From NCBI RefSeq assembly GCF_000518545.1, contig NZ_JADU01000007.1, positions 1 through 64,000 on the forward strand: a stretch of 64,000 nt of DNA, read 5' to 3'. The position numbers and the translations under genes were made by a program. Shown piece by piece: positions 44,811 to 53,000 of the stretch. The stretch comes from Hallella seregens ATCC 51272 (GTDB lineage Bacteria > Bacteroidota > Bacteroidia > Bacteroidales > Bacteroidaceae). Position 1 is the stretch's first letter. Each line of letters starts with the position of its first letter. Under the pieces are notes generated by a model. The model did no database searches, was not told the DNA's origin, and was given only the letters and a program-made list of their open reading frames with translations.

Positions 44811-44851
44811 CCCACCCATTATTCTGTCTAAAAAGCGCAGGCGGAGCCGTC

Positions 44852-46198
44852 TCAATACAGGTGTTGGACGATGAGCGTGAGGTTGTGTCCGAGGAGCAGG
44901 GCCACCACAAAGACCAGGACCGCCTGCGCCAGGAGATGCCACTTTCCCCGCATGCGCTGCAACACGAACGAGGCGGCGATGGGGAGGGTGAACAGCCATC
45001 CCGAGGCCATGATATAGATTTCGTTCACGGCAAAGCCAAGGACGAGGTTGAGCAGAACGTCGAAACAGAACCAGCAGAACAGCATCTGCACCAGCCGGTG
45101 CCGCCGCCCCAGCCACAGGCCACCCACGAGCAGCGCCACCATGAACGCCTCCACGGCGTAGCACCACCACGAGTGGTAGCGCACGATGCTGGGTCGCGTG
45201 CGCAGCACATCCTCCAGCGCGTGGCCGCGGTGCAGCAGGATAGACTCGCCGAAATAGTCCTCGACGAGGATGGGCAGCCGTGGCGTGGAGAAGTCCATGA
45301 GGCTTGCCACCCCCGTGCCGGCCGCTTTCATGTCGTGCGTTTGCTTCCAGCGGCGGTGGTCGGCAATCTCTTTTTTCTGCTTGGCGTCCATGGTCTTGGC
45401 GCTCTTTTTTTCCATCTGGGCGATGGCTTCGGCCTGTGGCACCTCGAAAGCCTCCACCTGATACTGCTGGATGCCCAGCAGCAACGCCAGCGGCATGACC
45501 GTGCCCAGCAGGACGAACCGGGGCCTGAACACGCGGCGGCTGTTCACAAAAAGGTCGGCCAGCAGCGTCTTCACGCCGTTGGAGGCCGCGATGCCCGCGG
45601 TGAAAAACAGCAGCAGGGCCGACTGCCACCACAGCATCAGCCGACCCGTCATCAGCTTCTTGCCGGCGATGTAGGCCGTCATGGTGAGCAGCATGAGCGA
45701 GATGACGAAATGGTCGGGCACCATGGCCGGCACCATGACATGGCCGAAAGAGAAGAGCAGGGCCGTGAGCAGCAGGGCATCATTGCGCGGCACCGACAGG
45801 AGTTCGCGGAAGATACGGTACATGAAGATGGCCGTGTAGACGGCCGAGAAAACCAGCACTGCCCCTATCATGAACACCGCAAAGTTGACGCCTGTCTCGG
45901 TCATGAGCCAGTGGTTGAGCAGGTACATGGGGTAGAGAAACGAGAGATAGAGCGGGTGGCGGATGGTGATGAAGTGGATGCGAAGCCCCGACACGGTGAT
46001 CCACGACCAGCAGTCGTAGCCCGACATGGTGAACCTGCGCGTGAAGAGCGACCAGAATCCGCCCGGCGCTCCCTGGGTGTAGGCCTCCCAGTGGCTGCCG
46101 ATGAGCAGGGCGTTGAGTCCCACAAAGAACAGCAGGGCCACGAGGGCCAGCCACCGTTCCTCCCGTTTGATTTTGAAAATATGCAGTGGATGGGTCAT
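44852..46198 (-). CDS. DUF6080-like polytopic membrane protein (copy 1)
   Basis: The 448-residue protein has about ten hydrophobic helices, a first loop with FTMSGYDCWSW, and a soluble loop (about 255-320). It is a paralog of the protein at 47440-48876: they share KIKREERWLAL/KIRRDERWTAL, FSFGHVMVPAMVPDHFVIS/FSFAYVMVAVSVPDHFALS, and NEIYIMASGWLF/NEVYIMSPHWLF. The layout resembles GT-C glycosyltransferases that use lipid-linked sugars, but this is an inference. It diverges from the glycosyltransferase gene at 46390. Confidence 0.75.
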   Translation of the reverse strand: MTHPLHIFKIKREERWLALVALLFFVGLNALLIGSHWEAYTQGAPGGFWSLFTRRFTMSGYDCWSWITVSGLRIHFITIRHPLYLSFLYPMYLLNHWLMTETGVNFAVFMIGAVLVFSAVYTAIFMYRIFRELLSVPRNDALLLTALLFSFGHVMVPAMVPDHFVISLMLLTMTAYIAGKKLMTGRLMLWWQSALLLFFTAGIAASNGVKTLLADLFVNSRRVFRPRFVLLGTVMPLALLLGIQQYQVEAFEVPQAEAIAQMEKKSAKTMDAKQKKEIADHRRWKQTHDMKAAGTGVASLMDFSTPRLPILVEDYFGESILLHRGHALEDVLRTRPSIVRYHSWWCYAVEAFMVALLVGGLWLGRRHRLVQMLFCWFCFDVLLNLVLGFAVNEIYIMASGWLFTLPIAASFVLQRMRGKWHLLAQAVLVFVVALLLGHNLTLIVQHLY

Positions 46199-46389
46199 GA
46201 GAATGGTTTCAAGTGGTGTGTTGAACCTTGGTTTGTGCCCGCAAAAATACGAAAAAAAGGCGAAAGGGAACTGCCTTTAGGTACTGAAAAGCGCGGTTTT
46301 CCGAATAATTCACCTATCTTTGCAAGGGCGTGTTCCGGCTGTGGCAGACAGCGGCAACGGCGGAACCATGCCATAGAACTCAAGGACGA

Positions 46390-47418
46390 ATGATGACAAA
46401 ACAACCCTACAAGACAGACATTGCGGTGCTGATGCTCTTCTTCAACCGTCCGGAGACGTTCCGGCTGGTGTTCGACGAGGTGAGGAAAGCCCGCCCCTCG
46501 CGGCTGTTTCTCTACCAGGACGGGCCGCGTGACGAGCGCGACCTGCCCGGCGTGGAGGCGTGCCGGCAGATCGTGGCCGAAGAGAACATCGACTGGGAAT
46601 GCGACGTGGTGCGCAACTATCAGACGCAAAACCGCGGCTGCGACCCGTCGGGCTACCTGTCGCATACGTGGGCTTTCTCGCTGGCCGACAAGGTGATGGT
46701 GCTCGAGGACGACGTGGTGCCCGCGCAATCGTTCTTTCCTTTTTGCAAGGAAATGCTCGATCGCTACGAGCACGACCCGCGCGTGGCGATGGTGGCAGGC
46801 TTCAATACCGACGAGGTGACGCCCGGCGTGCCCTACGATTACTTCTTTACCTCGGTGTTTTCCATCTGGGGATGGGCCTCGTGGCGACGGGTGGTGGAGC
46901 AGTGGGACGAGCAGTATGGCTTCATGCGCGACGACTTCAACCGCCGCCAGCTGGCCTCGCTCGTCAGGGCAAGGGGCTACCGGCGCGACTTCATGCGCAT
47001 GTGTGCCGACCATGCTGCGAGCGGCAAACCTTTCTTCGAGAGCATCTTCTGGGCGGCCCTGCTCATGGGCAACGGACTGGCTGTGACGCCTACCCGCAAC
47101 ATGATTAACAACGTGGGGGCCACCGCCGACTCCACTCATTTCTCGGCGTTGAAGACCATGCCGCGCCGCCTACGCCGCATCTTCACCATGCGGCGGCTCG
47201 AAACCGACTTCCCGTTGCGCCATCCGCGGTATGTCATGGAGTACGTGGACTACAAGGAACACTTCTATCGCGCACAGGGCTGGAACCATCCTTGGCTCAA
47301 GGTGAGCCGCTCAATGGAAGAATTAATGCTGAATCTTCGCTACGCCAACTTTGCCGCCATCGGCCGCGCGCTGGCCCGGCGGGTGGGCAAGTGGACGGGC
47401 CGGGAACGGCATCGGTAG
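46390..47418 (+). CDS. Glycosyltransferase, GT-A fold
   Basis: This 342-residue protein begins MLFFNRPETFRLVFDEVRKA, a GT2-like nucleotide-binding start, and has MVLEDDVVPAQSFFPF (about 100-115), where the acidic cluster acts as the DxD metal site. FSIWGWASWRRVV is typical of the subgroup found in Bacteroidetes capsule and LPS loci. Donor and acceptor are unknown. A TATCTTTG element (46315-46322) lies upstream; ATG 46390 is followed directly by a second ATG. It is flanked by the two DUF6080-like genes on the opposite strand. Confidence 0.85.
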   Translation: MMTKQPYKTDIAVLMLFFNRPETFRLVFDEVRKARPSRLFLYQDGPRDERDLPGVEACRQIVAEENIDWECDVVRNYQTQNRGCDPSGYLSHTWAFSLADKVMVLEDDVVPAQSFFPFCKEMLDRYEHDPRVAMVAGFNTDEVTPGVPYDYFFTSVFSIWGWASWRRVVEQWDEQYGFMRDDFNRRQLASLVRARGYRRDFMRMCADHAASGKPFFESIFWAALLMGNGLAVTPTRNMINNVGATADSTHFSALKTMPRRLRRIFTMRRLETDFPLRHPRYVMEYVDYKEHFYRAQGWNHPWLKVSRSMEELMLNLRYANFAAIGRALARRVGKWTGRERHR

Positions 47419-47439
47419 GGGAGTTTCGGGGGCGTGCCC

Positions 47440-48876
47440 CTACCAGAGGTACTCTGTGTAGAGCCAGCCATTCCACGCCAGGAGGAAGAGAGCCAGCGTG
47501 AGCACCGTCAGGCGGGCGGCCGTGTGCAGCCTTGGCGAGCGGCGAAGTGCCCTGAACAAGTAGGCCATGGCTATGGTGAGCACGAAGAGCCAGTGGGGCG
47601 ACATGATGTAAACCTCGTTGAGACCGAAGCCCAGCACCACGTGGATGAACATGTCGAAAAGGAAGAAACCGAGGGCCAGCCAGAGGAAACGGCTGCGTCG
47701 TCCGCACCAGACGCCCGCCAGAAAGAGCAGTACGAGCAGGGCCTCGACCACGTAGTTGAGGGCATAGCGATAGGTCACGATGACGGGACGGGTGGACAGG
47801 TCGTCTTCGAGCAGATGGTCTTGGTGCAGCTGCAACGCCTCTCCGAAGAGGTTTTCGACCACCGACGGCCACCGCGGCGTGGTGATGTCAGTCCACTGTG
47901 AGAACTCTCCTTGGGCGATGGGACGGCCCACATGGGCTTTCCAAGGCTTGTGGTTTTCGCGGGCTTGACGGGCTTGGGCTTTCGCGGCCAGCAGTCGGTC
48001 GATGGCCCGATGGATGGCGGCGGTGTCGCGCAGACGCGTGGTATCGCGGAAAGCGCGTGCCGTCTTGTCGCGCCGTATCTGCTCGTTGCGGGCACGGATT
48101 TCCTGTCGGGTGATGTATTTGGGCCGCTCAAAATGGTGCCATTCCAGTCGGGCCACGCCCCAAAGCAGGGCCGACGGCAAGGCGACGACCAGCAGCAGGT
48201 GGGCCGGCCGCCAGAAACGGCGGCCGTTGGCAGCCCAGCAGGCCATGAATGTCTTGATGCCGTTGTTGAGCGAGATGCCGGCCGTGAGCGTGAAGAGCAG
48301 CAGCGTTTGCCAGACGCGCATGGGCCGCCCGTGCTGCATCTTGCGCCCGGTCAGGTAGAGGGTGAGCACCAGCATGAACATCGAGAGTGCGAAATGGTCG
48401 GGCACCGACACGGCCACCATGACATAGGCAAACGAAAACGTGAGGCCGCCGAGTAGCCAGGCGTCTGGCTGCGTCACGCCCACCACCTCGTGGAAGATGC
48501 GGCAAAGGAAGACAAACGCATAGAAACTGCACGCCACCAGCAGGGCTCCCACCACCAGTTGGGCGCAGTTGCAGCCCGTGAGCAGCATGAGGCCTTGGTT
48601 GATTTGGTTGGGAATGTACATGAAGAAAGCCAGCAACGGATGGCGGTAGATGTTGTATTCCGTGTCCCAGTTGGACACCACGGCATAGGTGAGGGGGTCG
48701 AATCCCGAGATGTGGAACGTGCGCACGAAAAGCCGGTGGTAGTTGTCGGCTGGAGTCATAAACCGGTCTGCATAGCGCGCAATGACGAGAACGTTGAGCG
48801 TGATGGTGTAGACGAGGGCCGCAAGAGCCGTCCACCGTTCGTCGCGGCGTATCTTGAAGAGGGAGAGGTAAGGCAT
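47440..48876 (-). CDS. DUF6080-like polytopic membrane protein (copy 2)
   Basis: The 478-residue protein has about ten membrane helices and a larger Arg/Lys-rich soluble loop (about 255-330) than copy 1. Conserved blocks shared with copy 1 include the N-terminal KIRRDERW, SVPDHFALS, GISLNNGIKTF and GLNEVYIMSPHW. It starts one base after the GtrA gene ends, at the 3' end of the overlapping operon, so it probably works with GtrA and the UbiA-type lipid-sugar enzyme. A GT-C transferase role is plausible but unproven. Confidence 0.75.
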   Translation of the reverse strand: MPYLSLFKIRRDERWTALAALVYTITLNVLVIARYADRFMTPADNYHRLFVRTFHISGFDPLTYAVVSNWDTEYNIYRHPLLAFFMYIPNQINQGLMLLTGCNCAQLVVGALLVACSFYAFVFLCRIFHEVVGVTQPDAWLLGGLTFSFAYVMVAVSVPDHFALSMFMLVLTLYLTGRKMQHGRPMRVWQTLLLFTLTAGISLNNGIKTFMACWAANGRRFWRPAHLLLVVALPSALLWGVARLEWHHFERPKYITRQEIRARNEQIRRDKTARAFRDTTRLRDTAAIHRAIDRLLAAKAQARQARENHKPWKAHVGRPIAQGEFSQWTDITTPRWPSVVENLFGEALQLHQDHLLEDDLSTRPVIVTYRYALNYVVEALLVLLFLAGVWCGRRSRFLWLALGFFLFDMFIHVVLGFGLNEVYIMSPHWLFVLTIAMAYLFRALRRSPRLHTAARLTVLTLALFLLAWNGWLYTEYLW

Positions 48877-49290
48877 TCAGGAGCTGTGTTGTTTGAGGAA
48901 AAAGCGCACCAGCAGGAAGTTGACGGGCACGCAGATACCGAACATGGGGATGGGTGCCAGCTGTCTGGGCACGCCCAGCCAGAGGAAAAGGGCCAGCGTG
49001 CCCATCTGCAACAGGTAGTTGACAAGGTGGCTCAGCGCGAAGCCCGCGCCGCGCCGGGCATTGGCCTTGACGTGGAACGTGAAGCGGGTGCTGGCATAAA
49101 AGTTGAACAGGAAGCTGACGGCGTAGCCCAAAGTGTTGGCCACGCCGGCGGCTGCCCACCGCAACAGCAGCAGGTAGACACCATATTGTATCAGCGTGGC
49201 CACGGCCCCCACGATGCCGAAGCGCAGCACTTCGCCCAGCTGCTGCCGTCGTTCAGGGGCGAAACGGCTTGTAATATCCTTGGTCTGCAT
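48877..49290 (-). CDS. GtrA-family membrane protein
   Basis: This 137-residue protein has four hydrophobic helices in the GtrA pattern: EVLRFGIVGAVATLIQYGVY, then NTLGYAVSFLFNFYASTRFTF, then SHLVNYLLQMG, and a final helix. GtrA-type proteins help move polyprenyl-linked sugars across the inner membrane or support their transferases. The start lies 38 bp inside the HAD gene end, an unusually long overlap. It abuts the DUF6080-like copy 2. Confidence 0.88.
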   Translation of the reverse strand: MQTKDITSRFAPERRQQLGEVLRFGIVGAVATLIQYGVYLLLLRWAAAGVANTLGYAVSFLFNFYASTRFTFHVKANARRGAGFALSHLVNYLLQMGTLALFLWLGVPRQLAPIPMFGICVPVNFLLVRFFLKQHSS

Positions 49291-49918
49291 AGGCTAACAG
49301 TTCGCGGTCGCCCCGGCTGTCGCCAAAGGCGGTGATGAAATAGTGTGAGCGCGGCCCGCTGAGCGCGGCCTCCACACGCCTCACCTTTTCCGCCCCGTAG
49401 CAGTTGGGGGAGGCGAAGTGGCCGGTGAGACGGCCGCCGGCAACCTCGACCTGCGTGCCGAGCACACGCACCTGGCGGTGCGGCAGGAAGAACGGGGCCA
49501 CCCAATTGTCGATGCTTGCACTCACAATGAGCACCTCGGCACCCTCGGCCAAGGCGCGGTCCATGGCCGCAAGGCCCTGTGGCCGCAGCAGGTGGGCCGA
49601 GTCGTGGGCAAAGCTCCGGCAGCAGGCATCGAAGGCTTCGAGCGGCATTCCCCTGAAGTAGAAAGAGAAGAGGCGTTGCTTGGCCCGGCTGTTGGAGTAG
49701 AGTTTCAGCTTCATCAGCACCAGCAGCGGGGCGTGGAGCAGCAGTCCGCCCAGCAGGGCGGGTAGGCCCCGGACGTGGCGAATGAAGGCGAGCAGCGTGT
49801 CGCGGGTGGTGAGCGTGCCGTCGAAGTCGAAGGCATACAGCCTCTTGCGTTCGGTTGCCGCCGGGCTTTGTCCGGCCGTTATGGGGTGGTGAGGGGTCGT
49901 CATGTCGTCAGAGCACAT
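49253..49918 (-). CDS. HAD-IB family phosphatase
   Basis: The 221-residue product has FDFDGTLTTRDTLLAF (catalytic DxDGT near 31-35), VLIVSASIDNW (motif II), and FGDSRGDRELL (motif IV). Two hydrophobic helices lie in the cap (RGLPALLGGLLLHAPLLVLM), so it may be membrane-associated. Coupled to the UbiA-like gene by an 11-bp overlap, it is a candidate for removing the 5-phosphate of decaprenyl-phosphoryl-5-phosphoribose, the step after the UbiA-like enzyme. ATG 49918 or 49903 may be the start. Confidence 0.85.
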   Translation of the reverse strand: MCSDDMTTPHHPITAGQSPAATERKRLYAFDFDGTLTTRDTLLAFIRHVRGLPALLGGLLLHAPLLVLMKLKLYSNSRAKQRLFSFYFRGMPLEAFDACCRSFAHDSAHLLRPQGLAAMDRALAEGAEVLIVSASIDNWVAPFFLPHRQVRVLGTQVEVAGGRLTGHFASPNCYGAEKVRRVEAALSGPRSHYFITAFGDSRGDRELLAYADQGYYKPFRP

Positions 49919-50870
49919 AGATTATCATCAGGAACGCCAGCAGCCAAACCAGTCCCACGAGCTGGATGAACCGGTCGCGGAGGATCACCTGGGTAGGATT
50001 GCCACTCTTTTTCTCCACTACGGCAATCTGGATATAGCGCAGCAGACCCACCAATACCAACACGCTCGTGAGGTAAAGATAGTCGTTGTGCAGCTGGGCA
50101 ATGACCTCGGGGCTCACCGTGTACATGATGTAACACACCAGTGTGACGGCTGCCGTGATGGTAATGGCCTGGTTGATGAAGGTGGTGTTGTAGTGTATGG
50201 TGTTCTTTCGGGGGGCTTCACCGGTGGCCTCCATGCGCAGCACGTCGTCGCGCCGCTTGGCAAAACTCATGAAGAGAGTGACCAGAAACGTCATGAGCAC
50301 TATCCATTTGCTTAGTGCGATGCCCGTTGCCAGGCCCCCGGCCAACAGGCGCAGCACGAACCCGAAAGCCACAATGCACACGTCGATGATGGCATATTGC
50401 TTGAGCTTGGCGCAGTAGGCCAGGTTGAGCAACCAATAGAACAGGATCACCGCAAGGATTCTGAATGCGGAACTTGGGGCTCTGAACATTGAGCATTGAA
50501 CATTGAACGTTGCGCTTTGAGCAAGCAGTGCGGTGTCCTCCGGGGCCATCTGGCACGTGCCCAACAGCAGGCACAGGGCCATGGAAGCCGCGAAGAGCAA
50601 GGCCATGAGCGCGTAGGCCCGGCCGATGGAGACGGCTCCCGAGGCGATGGGGCGGTGGCATTTCTCGGGGTGCCGCCGGTCGTCGGCCACGTCGTGAATG
50701 TCGTTGAAGCAGTAAATGCTCGATGCAGCAAGGCTGAAAGCCAGAAAAACGACGGCCCCCGACAGCAGGGCGTCGCCGCGAAACAGGGCTCCGCCGAAGA
50801 CGAGAGGGCCGAAGACGAAGAAATTCTTCATCCATTGAGCGGGCCGGATAAGGCGTAGGAGATTCTTCAT
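49908..50870 (-). CDS. UbiA-like prenyltransferase, probable decaprenyl-phosphate phosphoribosyltransferase
   Basis: This 320-residue membrane enzyme has RPAQWMKNFFVFGPLVFGG at the N-terminus, YCFNDIHDVADDRRHPEK (first Asp-rich motif, NDxxDxxxD) and PIASG. The second Asp region is KLKQYAIIDVCIVAFGFVLR. These match the DPPR-synthase group, which joins PRPP to polyprenyl phosphate. Residues about 115-134 (SATFNVQCSMFRAPSSAFRI) read like translated intergenic repeat, inserted in frame in a loop. It overlaps its neighbours on both sides (ATGA with the acyltransferase). Confidence 0.85.
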   Translation of the reverse strand: MKNLLRLIRPAQWMKNFFVFGPLVFGGALFRGDALLSGAVVFLAFSLAASSIYCFNDIHDVADDRRHPEKCHRPIASGAVSIGRAYALMALLFAASMALCLLLGTCQMAPEDTALLAQSATFNVQCSMFRAPSSAFRILAVILFYWLLNLAYCAKLKQYAIIDVCIVAFGFVLRLLAGGLATGIALSKWIVLMTFLVTLFMSFAKRRDDVLRMEATGEAPRKNTIHYNTTFINQAITITAAVTLVCYIMYTVSPEVIAQLHNDYLYLTSVLVLVGLLRYIQIAVVEKKSGNPTQVILRDRFIQLVGLVWLLAFLMIIYVL

Positions 50871-51877
50871 TCGGGTATCAATTGATCGATTCGGGCCGAC
50901 AGCCAGCCGGCCACCTTGGCCAGCAGCCAGGCCAATGGCAGCGTCACGGCCAGACAAACAACGAACGTAGGCCAGTAGGTCCAGCCCTTGGGGATGTAGT
51001 CGAGAACGAAGTGAATGTGGACGAGATAGCACTCCAGGCTCAGCGCGCCCACCAGTCTGAAAGCACGGTTGAAGCCTGCCGGGGTGCGGCGGAACACGCG
51101 GTTGAGCAGCAGGATGGCCGTCACCGTGAGCGGAATGTAGAGCATGCGCTCGATGAAGAGCGGGAACTGGCCGTGCCGAACCTGCTCCAGGAAGATGCTG
51201 GAAGCCAGTCCCATGACGAAGATCAGCAGTATCATCCACACCCCGGTGCCGTCTACTTTCTGCCGGGTGCGCACCATCTCGCCCATGTTGATGCCGATGA
51301 AGAAGATGGGAACACGGCTCCAAAAGATCTCCAAATGGCCCACGGCGTGGTGGATTGGTGTGACCCACTCCACCAGAATGCACCACATTACCATTACCAC
51401 GGGCAGCCAGCGGTACACCGGGTGGTGGCGGATGAGCTCCATATAAGGCGGTGCCAGGAGGTAGAGCATCATGGTGGCGGGAATGTACCAGAACGTAAGC
51501 TCGTCGCGAATCCAGAAGTCCCAGTTGATGGCGATGTCGCCCACGAGGTCGATCCACGCCATGACACTGCCGCCGTGGAAGCGCGGAATGTAGTAGAGAC
51601 AGGCAATGATGAGCCACGCCGGATAGATGCGCAGGTAGCGGCGACGGAAGAATCGGCGCACGTCGGGCCGTTTCACCCACGAGAACCAGAGGCCCACACC
51701 ACTGAGGAAGAGGAAGATGTCGACCCCGATGTTGCCCATGCGACGCAGCCCGTAAAAGGCATCCCATCGGGGCAAGGCCACGTGGAACAGGATGATGAAC
51801 AGCATGGCCGCCCCCATAAGCTCGCCTCGATAGCGGCTGATGTTGGCCAGTTCGATGTCGGGAATGGCGTGTTTCAT
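50867..51877 (-). CDS. Membrane acyltransferase (acyltransferase-3 type), gene 2
   Basis: This 336-residue protein has about ten helices and the family features: an early FIILFHVALP (His of the first helix), FLFLSGVGLWFSW and RRFFRRRYLRIYPAW. Such enzymes add acetyl or succinyl groups to surface glycans or peptidoglycan. The start overlaps the preceding acyltransferase stop and its stop overlaps ubiA. ATG 51877 gives a normal family N-terminus. The acceptor is not known. Confidence 0.85.
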   Translation of the reverse strand: MKHAIPDIELANISRYRGELMGAAMLFIILFHVALPRWDAFYGLRRMGNIGVDIFLFLSGVGLWFSWVKRPDVRRFFRRRYLRIYPAWLIIACLYYIPRFHGGSVMAWIDLVGDIAINWDFWIRDELTFWYIPATMMLYLLAPPYMELIRHHPVYRWLPVVMVMWCILVEWVTPIHHAVGHLEIFWSRVPIFFIGINMGEMVRTRQKVDGTGVWMILLIFVMGLASSIFLEQVRHGQFPLFIERMLYIPLTVTAILLLNRVFRRTPAGFNRAFRLVGALSLECYLVHIHFVLDYIPKGWTYWPTFVVCLAVTLPLAWLLAKVAGWLSARIDQLIPE

Positions 51878-52968
51878 GACAGGTGGGGGTTCGGAATCTT
51901 CTTCATCAGCTCGCGGATGAGCCACGCGGCACCCAGTGAAGTGATGACGTAGAGCAGCAGACCCACATAGACGTCGCCGCCCCTTGAGATGGGAATGAAC
52001 AGCTTGCGCAGCACGGGATGGATGACAAAGAGGGCCGCCGAGAGGCTGCCCATCCACTCCAATACCCACAGCAGACGGGCCGATAGGCCGCCCAGACGCA
52101 CGCTGCCGACGAACTTCACCACGTAGACACTGGCATAACACACCAGGGCGGGCACCAAAACCCAGCCCCAGAAACTGCCGCTCAGCCCGTAGATAAAGAA
52201 AGAAGTGATGACCGCCGACATGAGCAGGGCCCCTGCATTCAGCCTCAACAGTATGACGCGCTCGCCATAACGTGCAAAGAGCAGCCCCATGCCGAAAGGC
52301 AGCATGCCGCCCATGAAGTTGTAACGGTAGCGATTGAGCGCCTCGCCCTCGGGGTCGAAGAGCAGCTGCGCAGCCGTGCACGCCAGCATAAGCCCCACTG
52401 TCCAGCCCCAGTGGCGGCGGTGGAGCAGCAGCCGGTAGACGATGTAGAGCTGGAGCATGAGCCCGAAAAACCAGTAGGGCCCCGGCCAGATGTTACGGTC
52501 GGGCTCGGGCAACAGGTTGTTGAGCATGGCCAATTGAGCCACGATCTGCACCACGCTGTAGTGCCAGCGGCCGGGCGTGAGCACATCGACAATGGCAAAA
52601 CAGATGAAGCCCACTATCATCATCTTGAAGAGTTTCAGGTAATGATAGCGCACGAAAGCCAGCGGAGCCGCCGCGGGTGCGGGGCCGCCGTACTTGCGTT
52701 CCAGTCCGAAGGCACTGAGAAACAGGAACACCGGCACCCCATAGTGACCGAAGAACGACAGCAGATGGAGCGGCAGCAGTGCGTCGGGGGCGGTCAATGC
52801 CTGGTCCAGCCAGGCGGCATTGTGCCGGAAAAACTGGTATTCGTTCTCTTTCACCACGGGCCCCAGCCAGTGGCAATAGTTGTGCAGGAAGATGCCGAAA
52901 ATGGCCAGACCGCGCAGCGCGTTGCACTCGGCGCGGCTCAGGAGCTCGTGGTTGATTCTGTATTCCAT
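51874..52968 (-). CDS. Membrane acyltransferase (acyltransferase-3 type), gene 1
   Basis: The 364-residue protein opens with CNALRGLAIFGIFLHNYCHW, the conserved Arg and His of the first helix, and has GVPVFLFLSAFGLERKYG. About ten helices follow. It is not closely similar to its neighbour at 50867, so the two probably have different acceptors. It overlaps that gene by four bases and follows the sulfatase-fold gene by 32 bp. Confidence 0.87.
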   Translation of the reverse strand: MEYRINHELLSRAECNALRGLAIFGIFLHNYCHWLGPVVKENEYQFFRHNAAWLDQALTAPDALLPLHLLSFFGHYGVPVFLFLSAFGLERKYGGPAPAAAPLAFVRYHYLKLFKMMIVGFICFAIVDVLTPGRWHYSVVQIVAQLAMLNNLLPEPDRNIWPGPYWFFGLMLQLYIVYRLLLHRRHWGWTVGLMLACTAAQLLFDPEGEALNRYRYNFMGGMLPFGMGLLFARYGERVILLRLNAGALLMSAVITSFFIYGLSGSFWGWVLVPALVCYASVYVVKFVGSVRLGGLSARLLWVLEWMGSLSAALFVIHPVLRKLFIPISRGGDVYVGLLLYVITSLGAAWLIRELMKKIPNPHLS

Positions 52969-53000
52969 GCGTCAAAGTTGGTCGTAAGCAGGTTCGGCGG

